DNA of 35,047 bases from NCBI GenBank assembly GCA_934085875.1, contig CAKOHQ010000009.1, positions 1 through 35,047 on the forward strand, written 5' to 3'. Origin of the DNA: an uncultured Bacilli bacterium. Its GTDB lineage: Bacteria > Bacillota_I > Bacilli_A > RF39 > UBA660. Made by a program: the position numbers and the translations under genes. Of the stretch, positions 8,259 through 14,750 are shown piece by piece. How positions within the stretch are numbered: the first letter of the stretch is position 1; every line of letters begins with the position of its first letter. Under the pieces are notes generated by a model. That model was not told the DNA's origin. It saw only the letters and a list, made by a program, of their open reading frames with translations, and searched no databases.

Positions 8259-9443
8259 ATGAAGAAAGTTATAATTATAAAATATGGTGAATTGTCTACT
8301 AAGAAAGATAACATTAATTATTTTTTATCTAGTTTGAAAGAAAATATTATTAGTAAAATTGGTGATGATGCTAGTATTGTTTTTGATAGGGGTAGAATGT
8401 TTATATATCCGATAAAAAATAATTATGATGTTATTTTGAATAAATTATCTTTTGTTTTTGGTATTCATGAGATTGATCTTGGTTATGAAATAGAAAATAA
8501 TTCTTTGGAATTAATAGAGAATACATTAAAAGAATTGATTTTGGATAAAGAATTTAAAACATTTAAAGTTGAAACTAAGAGAAGTTATAAGAAATACCAT
8601 ATGAATAGTATGGAAGTTTCTAGATATTTGGGTGGAGTTGTTTTGAAGACTTTAAAGGATGTACGTGTAGATGTAAAAAATCCTGAGTGTTTAATTAATG
8701 TTGAAATAAGAAGTGATAAGGCATATATTTATTTTGAGAAAACTATGGGTATTGGTGGTTATCCAGTTGGTTCTTTAGGTAAGGGATTATTGATGTTAAG
8801 TGGTGGTATAGATAGTCCTGTTGCTGGTTATTTAGCATTGAAACGTGGTGTTAGAATAGAAGGAATTTATTTTGAAAGTCCTCCACATACAAGTGATGCA
8901 GCTAAAAACAAAGTAATTGCTTTATCTAAAATATTAACTAATTATTCTGGATATATTAAATTACATATAGTTAATTTTACTGAAATGCAGGAAGAAATTT
9001 ATAAAAATATTCCTCATGAGTATTTAATTACTATTATGAGAAGAATGATGTATAGAATTTCATATATAATTGCTAAAAAAAATAATTGTAAAATTCTAGT
9101 TAATGGGGAATCTATTGGACAAGTTGCTAGTCAAACATTAACTAGTATGAGTGTTATAAATAATGTGACTAGTATGCCGGTTATTAGACCTGTTGCTTGT
9201 TTGGATAAATTGGAAATAATAGATATTGCTAAAAAAATAGGAACTTATGAAACTAGTATATTACCTTATGAAGATTGTTGTACAATTTTTGTTCCAGATC
9301 ATCCTGTTATAAATCCTATATTAGATAAATGTATAGAATATGAAAAATTAATAGATGTTGATAAACTTATAAATAATGCGATTAATAAAATAAATACAGT
9401 TAGAATTGATAATGTAGAAAAAGAATTTGATGATGTATTATAA
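8259..9443 (+). CDS. thiI: tRNA 4-thiouridine synthase ThiI
   Basis: 394 aa; GAGGAGATAGT precedes the ATG. ThiI adenylates U8 of tRNA and, with a cysteine desulfurase, makes 4-thiouridine; it can also feed thiamine thiazole synthesis. The order is NFLD/THUMP RNA-binding region (residues 1-165), then the PP-loop ATP pyrophosphatase with LSGGIDSPVAGY near residue 185. NGESIGQVASQT lies near residue 285, and LPYEDCCTIFVP near 338. The rhodanese domain found in enterobacterial ThiI is absent, as is normal for Bacillota. No cysteine desulfurase gene is adjacent. No TPP riboswitch is visible upstream. Confidence 0.95.
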   Translation: MKKVIIIKYGELSTKKDNINYFLSSLKENIISKIGDDASIVFDRGRMFIYPIKNNYDVILNKLSFVFGIHEIDLGYEIENNSLELIENTLKELILDKEFKTFKVETKRSYKKYHMNSMEVSRYLGGVVLKTLKDVRVDVKNPECLINVEIRSDKAYIYFEKTMGIGGYPVGSLGKGLLMLSGGIDSPVAGYLALKRGVRIEGIYFESPPHTSDAAKNKVIALSKILTNYSGYIKLHIVNFTEMQEEIYKNIPHEYLITIMRRMMYRISYIIAKKNNCKILVNGESIGQVASQTLTSMSVINNVTSMPVIRPVACLDKLEIIDIAKKIGTYETSILPYEDCCTIFVPDHPVINPILDKCIEYEKLIDVDKLINNAINKINTVRIDNVEKEFDDVL

Positions 9444-9479
9444 ATATTTTTTTAGACATAATAATAATGGTGATTATGT

Positions 9480-9626
9480 TTGGATATAAGAAAAAATAAT
9501 GTTGAAAAGTCAATAACTAGTATAAATAATTATAAAAGTTATATTGTATTTGACAATAATTTAAAGACTAAAAAAGTATTTAATGATGGTTTTAAAGAAA
9601 TAACTAAGCTTAAAAGATATAAATAG
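9480..9626 (+). CDS. Small hypothetical protein (48 aa)
   Basis: A TTG start at 9480 is preceded by GGTGA (9469-9473), the ribosome-binding pattern used by many genes here. The frame runs 48 codons to TAG at 9624. The product is basic (LDIRKNNVEKSI...ITKLKRYK) with no membrane segment. It lies between thiI and the gpsB promoter. A nearby ATG at 9476 gives only 7 codons. I recognise no family, and chance is possible at this length. Confidence 0.35.
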   Translation: MDIRKNNVEKSITSINNYKSYIVFDNNLKTKKVFNDGFKEITKLKRYK

Positions 9627-9674
9627 TTTAGTTTTTTTATTAAGTAGATAATAGTTGATTTGAAATTCAAAATC

Positions 9675-9703
9675 TTGACAATTATAATTATAAATTATAA
9701 AAT
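9675..9703 (+). promoter_or_regulatory. Consensus promoter of gpsB (and probably rnpB)
   Basis: TTGACA (9675-9680), exactly 17 bases, TAAAAT (9698-9703), 25 bases ahead of the gpsB start. A perfect -35 box suggests strong expression, fitting read-through into the RNase P RNA. Confidence 0.8.
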
Positions 9704-9728
9704 ATAAATGTAAGAAGGGTGATAAACT

Positions 9729-10052
9729 ATGTATAATGAAAGATTTTATTTGACTACTCAAGATATTTTAGATAAGAGATTTAAAGTTGATGCAAGAGGT
9801 TATAGGCCTCAAGAAGTTGATAAGTTTTTAGATATGGTTATTAGAGATTATACTGAGTTTATGAATATTATAAAGAAGTTAGAAAAAGAAAATAGAGATT
9901 TGACTAGTGATTATAATAAACTTAAAAATGAATATAGAAAGTTAAGAGATAATATTGAGTCATTTGAAGATCATTCTAATGGTTCTAATAATTTGGACCT
10001 TCTTAGAAGATTAAGTAATCTTGAAAAAACAGTGTATGGAAAGAATAATTAA
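9729..10052 (+). CDS. gpsB: Cell-division protein GpsB (DivIVA family)
   Basis: 107 aa, start set by GGGTGATAAACT then ATG. GpsB is a small coiled-coil protein that links penicillin-binding proteins to the divisome and the elongation machinery in Bacillota. The N-terminal lipid/PBP-binding motif is clear (LTTQDILDKRFKVDARGYR, EVDKFLDMVI), followed by a coiled coil (about residues 38-75), an Asn/Ser linker and a short trimerising helix (LLRRLSNLEKTVYG). The position directly before rnpB is the same as in Bacillus. The stop codon overlaps the first helix of the RNA. Confidence 0.95.
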   Translation: MYNERFYLTTQDILDKRFKVDARGYRPQEVDKFLDMVIRDYTEFMNIIKKLEKENRDLTSDYNKLKNEYRKLRDNIESFEDHSNGSNNLDLLRRLSNLEKTVYGKNN

Positions 10053-10404
10053 AATTTAAGGCAAACGCTGCATATTATTATATGTAGAGGAAAGTCCACG
10101 CTCGCACTATCCTGAGATGGTAGTAGTGTTCGTGCTAGAGGAATTAATAACTCTAGGTAGATTAATCTAACGGCTTTGAAATAACCTGTTAAATGGTTAG
10201 ATTAGATGTAAAAGTGCCAAAGAGACGAGTATATTTGGAAACAAATATAGTGGAACGTGGTAAACCCCGCGAGCGAGAAACCCAAAATATGGTAGGGGAG
10301 TTTTTACGAAAGAATTGAATGGAGTAAAAGACAATTTATATTGTAGATAAATGTTTGCCACCTATTTTTAGATAGGTACAGAACGTGGCTTATTAAATTT
10401 TAAT
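10050..10404 (+). ncRNA. rnpB: RNase P RNA, type B
   Basis: Catalytic RNA that removes 5' leaders from tRNA precursors. Conserved blocks are visible: GAGGAAAGTCC at 10087-10097 followed by the GCTCGCAC element, GTAAACCCCGCGAGCGAGAAA around 10260-10280 (in two parts), and ACAGAACGTGGCTTA at 10378-10392. The ends pair as helix P1: AATTAAAATTTAA (10047-10059) with TTAAATTTTAATT (10393-10405), followed by seven T, so P1 also resembles a terminator. The internal sequence fits the Bacillus class. Ends are estimated to within a few bases. Confidence 0.95.
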
Positions 10405-10431
10405 TTTTTTATTTTAGAAGGAGTGATAACT

Positions 10432-10926
10432 TTGATAGAAGTTGGTGATACTTTACATAATTCTAGAGAAGTATCAGGGGTAACTTTAGAAGAAGTTAGT
10501 AAGGATTTGGATATACCAATTATTTTATTAGAACAGATTGAAGATGGAAATATTGGTGCATTTAATGATATTTTTATATTAAAAGATTATATAAGTAAAT
10601 ATTCTAAATATTTAGGTTTGAATGTAGATGATGTGATGGATACTTTTAATACATATATGTTTGAAAGAACTAGTAAAATACCTATGGATAAAATAGAAGA
10701 AGAAGTAAAAGAGAATATGTTAATTGAAGAAAAAGAAAAAAGAGTTGCATCACCTTATACGAGATTAGTTCCAAAGATAAGAACTATGCCTTATATTATT
10801 GCTATTGTTGTTGCTTTTATTGTAATGGTTATTGCAATAATTTGGAGTATTAGACAAATTACAATTATGAATACAACTGATTATATTATTTTTGATAGGA
10901 GTGTTAAATATGAATTTACCAAATAA
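10432..10926 (+). CDS. rodZ: RodZ/YmfM-like HTH membrane protein, short form
   Basis: 164 aa from a TTG at 10432. AAGGAGTG lies 7-8 bases before it, and the in-frame GTG at 10423 falls inside that ribosome binding site. The N-terminal RodZ-type helix-turn-helix (GDTLHNSREVSGVTLEEVSKDL..., then ILKDYISKYSKYLGLN) would bind MreB and organise cell elongation. A charged segment and one transmembrane helix (about residues 121-142) follow. Only ~20 residues lie outside, so the extracytoplasmic domain of full-length RodZ is missing. rodZ-pgsA next to recA matches Bacillus order, with cinA absent here. The stop overlaps pgsA by 17 bases. Confidence 0.85.
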   Translation: MIEVGDTLHNSREVSGVTLEEVSKDLDIPIILLEQIEDGNIGAFNDIFILKDYISKYSKYLGLNVDDVMDTFNTYMFERTSKIPMDKIEEEVKENMLIEEKEKRVASPYTRLVPKIRTMPYIIAIVVAFIVMVIAIIWSIRQITIMNTTDYIIFDRSVKYEFTK

Positions 10927-11506
10927 AATTACAATGTTTAGAATAGGGGTTGCTGTTATAGTGCTTGCACTTTTGATGTTTCCTTACGGAAGTTTAGGAA
11001 TTAATGTTCCTGTATATAAAATTGCAACTAATATTACTATAAGTCTTAATTATATTATTGCTGGTGTTTTGTTTGTCATAGCTTGTATTACTGATTTTTT
11101 AGATGGTAACATTGCTAGGAAAAATAACTTAGTTACTGATTTTGGAAAAGTAATGGATGCTATTGCAGATAAAATATTAGTTAATGGAGTGTTAATAATT
11201 TTAGCTTATAATGGTAATTTACCATTAATAATTCCAGTTATTATTATTACAAGAGATACAGTTGTTGATTCTATTAAGATGGTTGCTGGTAAAAAGGGTA
11301 ATGTTGTAGGAGCTAGTATATGGGGTAAATTAAAAACTATTTGTATGATGGTTGGATTATCTTTGGTATTATTTTCTAACTTGCCATTTGAATTAGTTGG
11401 TTTTAGATTAGATTATATATTGGTTATTATAGCTACTATATTATCTGTTTATTCTGGTATTGAATATTTTATATCAAACAAAAAATATTTTTTAGAAGAC
11501 AAATAG
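10910..11506 (+). CDS. pgsA: CDP-diacylglycerol-glycerol-3-phosphate 3-phosphatidyltransferase
   Basis: 198 aa from the ATG at 10910; AGGAGTG seven bases before it inside the end of rodZ decides the start over an upstream in-frame start at 10892. PgsA makes phosphatidylglycerol phosphate, the first step toward phosphatidylglycerol and cardiolipin. It starts MNLPNKITMFRIG, the usual PgsA opening. The CDP-alcohol phosphotransferase signature is complete: DG..AR........G...D...D in DGNIARKNNLVTDFGKVMD and the following AIADK. Several transmembrane helices are present. Translation is coupled to rodZ. Confidence 0.95.
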   Translation: MNLPNKITMFRIGVAVIVLALLMFPYGSLGINVPVYKIATNITISLNYIIAGVLFVIACITDFLDGNIARKNNLVTDFGKVMDAIADKILVNGVLIILAYNGNLPLIIPVIIITRDTVVDSIKMVAGKKGNVVGASIWGKLKTICMMVGLSLVLFSNLPFELVGFRLDYILVIIATILSVYSGIEYFISNKKYFLEDK

Positions 11507-11517
11507 TCTTTTTTTTT
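11496..11517 (+). terminator. Terminator after pgsA
   Basis: A short AAGAC/GTCTT stem (11496-11500 with 11506-11510) with a 5-base loop, followed by nine T. The right arm begins at the last base of the stop codon. The stem is only 5 bp, but the T-run is strong. Confidence 0.6.
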
Positions 11518-11536
11518 ACAAAATTTTATTTTTTGT

Positions 11537-11550
11537 AATACATTTGTTCG
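11537..11550. promoter_or_regulatory. LexA (SOS) box upstream of recA
   Basis: Read on the minus strand the site is CGAACAAATGTATT. It matches the Bacillus LexA consensus CGAACRNRYGTTYC at 11 of the 13 specified positions. It ends 9 bases before the recA -35 box, a place where a repressor would block transcription. It implies an SOS-regulated recA. LexA itself is not in the window. Confidence 0.6.
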
Positions 11551-11559
11551 TAAAAAGTG

Positions 11560-11588
11560 TTGACAAACATTTTTTTAACTGATACAAT
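11560..11588 (+). promoter_or_regulatory. Consensus promoter of recA
   Basis: TTGACA (11560-11565), 17 bases, TACAAT (11583-11588), 22 bases before the recA start and directly downstream of the LexA-like site. Confidence 0.8.
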
Positions 11589-11610
11589 TAGTTCATAGGA
11601 GATGATATAT

Positions 11611-12648
11611 ATGAAAACTAATAAAGATGTTGTTAATAAAGATAAAGCTTTAGAACAAGTTTTAGCGGATATTGAAAAGCAATTTGGAAAGGGTTCTATT
11701 ATGAAGCTTGGTGGTAATGAGCATATGGAGATTGCTACTACGTCAAGTGGATCATTAGGCTTAGATATAGCTTTGGGTGTAGGCGGTTTTCCTAAGGGAA
11801 GGATTATTGAAATATATGGGCCTGAAAGTAGTGGTAAAACTACAATAGCATTACAAGCTGTTGCAGAGGTGCAAAAACTTGGTGGAAGAGCTGCATTTAT
11901 AGATGCTGAACATGCACTTGATCCTGTTTATTCAAAACAATTGGGTGTTAATATTGATGAGTTATTGTTATCTCAACCTGATACAGGTGAACAAGCTTTG
12001 GAAATATGTGAAGCTTTGGTAAGAAGTGGAGCGGTTAGCGTTGTTGTTATAGATTCTGTTGCAGCATTAGTACCTCAAGCTGAAATAGAAGGAGAAATGG
12101 GAGATAGTCATGTAGGTTTACAGGCTAGACTTATGAGTCAAGCATTACGTAAGTTAAGTGGAACAATTAATAAAACTAATACAACTGCAATTTTTATAAA
12201 TCAATTAAGAGAAAAAGTTGGTGTTATGTTTGGAAATCCTGAAACTACTCCAGGTGGAAGAGCTTTAAAATTTTATTCAACAATTAGATTAGATATTAGA
12301 CGTGGAGAACAAATAAAAATAGGTGATACAATAATTGGAAATAAAACTAATATTAAAGTTGTTAAAAATAAAGTTGCACCTCCTTTTAAAACTGCTACTG
12401 TGGATATTATGTATGGTAAAGGTGTTTCAAAGTCTGGTGAAATTATTGATATTGGTAGTAATATAGATGTTGTTGAGAAAAGTGGAGCATGGTATTCTTA
12501 TAAGGGAGAAAAAATAGGTCAAGGTAGAGAAAATGCAAAAATATTCTTGGAAAATAATTTACCTATTATGAATGAAATAGAAAATAAAATAAGAGAACAT
12601 TATGGTTTAATAAAAGATAAGAATACTCAAGTAAAAGAAGAAAAGTAA
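11611..12648 (+). CDS. recA: Recombinase RecA
   Basis: 345 aa from the ATG at 11611. AGGAG at 11597-11601 is 9 bases before it, whereas the in-frame ATG at 11602 touches the ribosome binding site. RecA forms filaments on single-stranded DNA for homologous recombination and triggers LexA self-cleavage. Walker A GPESSGKTT near residue 66, the FIDAEHALDP and VVVIDSVAAL strands, loop L1 (EIEGEMGDSHVGLQARLM) and loop L2 with FINQLREKVGVMFGNPET and TPGGRALKF are all intact. The C-terminal tail is short and mildly charged. The gene is monocistronic, with its own promoter and terminator. Confidence 0.98.
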   Translation: MKTNKDVVNKDKALEQVLADIEKQFGKGSIMKLGGNEHMEIATTSSGSLGLDIALGVGGFPKGRIIEIYGPESSGKTTIALQAVAEVQKLGGRAAFIDAEHALDPVYSKQLGVNIDELLLSQPDTGEQALEICEALVRSGAVSVVVIDSVAALVPQAEIEGEMGDSHVGLQARLMSQALRKLSGTINKTNTTAIFINQLREKVGVMFGNPETTPGGRALKFYSTIRLDIRRGEQIKIGDTIIGNKTNIKVVKNKVAPPFKTATVDIMYGKGVSKSGEIIDIGSNIDVVEKSGAWYSYKGEKIGQGRENAKIFLENNLPIMNEIENKIREHYGLIKDKNTQVKEEK

Positions 12649-12661
12649 ATTTTGTTATTGT

Positions 12662-12697
12662 AAAGAATTGAAAATAATTGTTGTTTTCAATTCTTTT
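12662..12697 (+). terminator. Terminator of recA
   Basis: A perfect 13-bp stem (12662-12674 with 12684-12696; AAAGAATTGAAAA/TTTTCAATTCTTT) with a 9-base loop, ending in T. It lies 14 bases after the stop. Confidence 0.85.
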
Positions 12698-12770
12698 ATG
12701 TTGGATAGATAGTAAGAAGTATTAAATTTAGTATGCAATTATAAAAATGGTATAGTAAAAGTATTAAATA

Positions 12771-12969
12771 TTGCAAGAATATGTAAAAATTAATATAATT
12801 AAGAACAAAATTATTAAGATTTAAATTATAAAAAAGTAGTCGATTTATTATTAAATTCATTAATTAAATATTTTTATTTAAATTTTGTTTTAACATAAGG
12901 ATTTCTCTTCTTGTTTGTAATTCTAAAATTATTATATACAATCCATACTTGTAAAGAGTATGTTTTTTT
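12771..12969 (+). ncRNA. Possible small RNA in the recA-RNase J gap
   Basis: The 377-base gap has no open frame that looks coding. It holds a promoter-like pair, TTGCAA (12771-12776), 17 bases, TATAAT (12794-12799). About 165 bases on is a terminator-like hairpin CATACT/AGTATG (12944-12949 with 12957-12962) followed by seven T. Between them, 12816-12826 can pair with 12876-12886 over 11 bp, continued by A5/T5. This would give a transcript of about 12806-12969. In such AT-rich DNA chance promoters and stems are common, so the call is tentative. Confidence 0.3.
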
Positions 12970-12977
12970 GCTATAAT
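12949..12977 (+). promoter_or_regulatory. Extended -10 promoter of the RNase J gene
   Basis: TTGTAA (12949-12954), 17 bases, TATAAT (12972-12977), with TG one base ahead of the -10 (extended type). The -35 box lies inside the CATACT/AGTATG inverted repeat, so the repeat could be an operator as well as a terminator. Confidence 0.6.
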
Positions 12978-13025
12978 GTTTTGTGTGTTTTGATACTTTA
13001 AATTAATTAGAAAGAAGAGATTTTT

Positions 13026-14657
13026 GTGAATAAAATAAAAATATTAAGTTTAGGTGGATTGAATGAAAATGGGAAAAATACTTATGTTATTGAAGTAGAT
13101 GATAAAATTTTTGTATTAGATGCAGGGTTAAAATATGCTAATGATAATATGTTGGGTATAGATTATATAATTCCTGATTATTCTTATTTAGTACATAATC
13201 GTAAAAAAATTGTAGGAGTTTTTTTAACTCATGCTCATCCTGAAAATATGGGAGGAATAAAAGATTTATGTGAATTAATACCGGAAGTAAAAGTTTATTG
13301 TACAAAGTATACAAAAAAATATTTGGAATTAGATGGTTTTAATCATAATATACATGAGGTAGTTCCTTATAAAAAAATTGCTTTTGATAATTTGTCTGTT
13401 TTTCCAATAAGTGTTAGTCATAGTGTACCAGATTCTGTAATGTATGTTATTAATACTAAAGATGGGGCAATAGTTTATACTGGTGATTTTATAATTGATC
13501 CTTCTATGAAAGAAAAATATAGTATGGATATAGGTAAGATAGCTTATATTGGTAAACAAGGTGTTTTATGTTTATTGTCTGATTCTGCCTTTTCTGAAAG
13601 AGCTGGGCATACTAGTCCTAATCATAGATTAACAAATTTTTTTAAGGATAATATAAATAGAAGTGATGGCAGAATAATATTTACTGTTTTACCAATACAT
13701 TTATTTACTATTGAAGAAATTTTTGAGGCTGCATTAGTAACAAGAAGAAAAGTTGTTGTTATGGGGAAGAAATTACAAAGTGTAATAAATATGGCTATTA
13801 ATGAAAAGTACTTGAAGGATTATAGAAACATAATGGGAGATTTAAGTAATATAAATGATAAGAATGCTATTTTGTTAGTCTGTGATGATAAGGAAAAGCC
13901 TTATGTGGCGATTGATAGAATTGTTAGTGGATATGATAAGTTTATTACTTTAAATAAAGATGATACTATTATATTTGCTGAACCTAGATATGATGAGAAT
14001 GAAAAAATAGTAGTTAGATTGGAAAATGAAATTGCTATGTTAGGTGCTAATACTATTAGTATTCCAAAAGATAAAGAAATATCTCATCATGCTAGTAGTG
14101 AAGATTTAATGTTGATGATAGATTTATTAAAACCTAAATATTATATGCCTGTTGAAGGTGAATATCGTTATATGGTAAATAATGCTGATTTAGCAGTTAA
14201 TTTAGGTGTAGATCCTAAGAATATTATTTTGAAAACTAATGGTGAAGTTGTAAAAATAGAAGATAAAAAATTAATTGAATGTTTTGAAAAAGTTGATGTT
14301 GGTAATGTATTAATTGATGGAAATACTAATGATGATATTGGAGAACTTGTTATAAAAGATAGAGAAATGTTGAGTGAAAATGGTATTGTATTAGTAAGTG
14401 CAACATTAGATAAAAATACAAAAAAAATATTAGTTGGTCCAGAAATGACTACTAGAGGATTTATTTATATTAAAGATAGTAAAGAAATGATTGATAATGT
14501 TAAGAAGATTAGTCAAGATATTATAGAAAATAATATAAATAATAATTATGTTGATTATAATAATATAAAGTTAGAAATAAGAGATAAATTGAGTAAATAT
14601 TTTTATAATGAAACTGAGTGTAAACCTATGATAATAGCAGTTATACAAGAAGTTTAA
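13026..14657 (+). CDS. rnj: Ribonuclease J family protein with degenerate active site (J2-like)
   Basis: 543 aa, GTG start; AGAAAGAAGAGA ends 5 bases ahead of it. RNase J proteins are beta-lactamase-fold 5'-3' exo- and endonucleases of mRNA decay and rRNA maturation. Order: beta-lactamase domain (LGGLNENGKNTYVI onward), inserted beta-CASP domain, second part of the beta-lactamase domain, C-terminal domain ending ETECKPMIIAVIQEV. Length and end match Bacillus RNase J. The metal motif HxHxDH is changed: THAHPENMGG has Glu for Asp and Asn for the last His. The later HGEY reads EGEY. SHSVPDS, TGDF and HHASSEDL remain. In Bacillus, RNase J2 is the weakly active, degenerate partner of J1, so this is probably J2-like. 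Confidence 0.9.
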   Translation: MNKIKILSLGGLNENGKNTYVIEVDDKIFVLDAGLKYANDNMLGIDYIIPDYSYLVHNRKKIVGVFLTHAHPENMGGIKDLCELIPEVKVYCTKYTKKYLELDGFNHNIHEVVPYKKIAFDNLSVFPISVSHSVPDSVMYVINTKDGAIVYTGDFIIDPSMKEKYSMDIGKIAYIGKQGVLCLLSDSAFSERAGHTSPNHRLTNFFKDNINRSDGRIIFTVLPIHLFTIEEIFEAALVTRRKVVVMGKKLQSVINMAINEKYLKDYRNIMGDLSNINDKNAILLVCDDKEKPYVAIDRIVSGYDKFITLNKDDTIIFAEPRYDENEKIVVRLENEIAMLGANTISIPKDKEISHHASSEDLMLMIDLLKPKYYMPVEGEYRYMVNNADLAVNLGVDPKNIILKTNGEVVKIEDKKLIECFEKVDVGNVLIDGNTNDDIGELVIKDREMLSENGIVLVSATLDKNTKKILVGPEMTTRGFIYIKDSKEMIDNVKKISQDIIENNINNNYVDYNNIKLEIRDKLSKYFYNETECKPMIIAVIQEV

Positions 14658-14686
14658 GTGATTAATATTGATTAGTCACTTTTTTG
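14656..14686 (+). terminator. Terminator of the RNase J gene
   Basis: An 11-bp stem (14656-14666 with 14671-14681) with one T-G pair and a 4-base loop, then T5. The left arm begins in the stop codon. Confidence 0.85.
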
Positions 14687-14714
14687 TTGCAATTTTTTTG
14701 TGATATTGTATAAT
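14687..14714 (+). promoter_or_regulatory. Promoter of the 14751 surface-protein operon
   Basis: TTGCAA (14687-14692), 16 bases, TATAAT (14709-14714), starting one base after the preceding terminator. Confidence 0.6.
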
Positions 14715-14750
14715 TAAATTAGATAAAAATATGAAAGTGATGGTATAGGT

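Noticed and set aside
12698..12943. A short coding gene in the recA-RNase J gap
   Set aside because: All frames I read are broken by frequent stops and lack a ribosome binding site.
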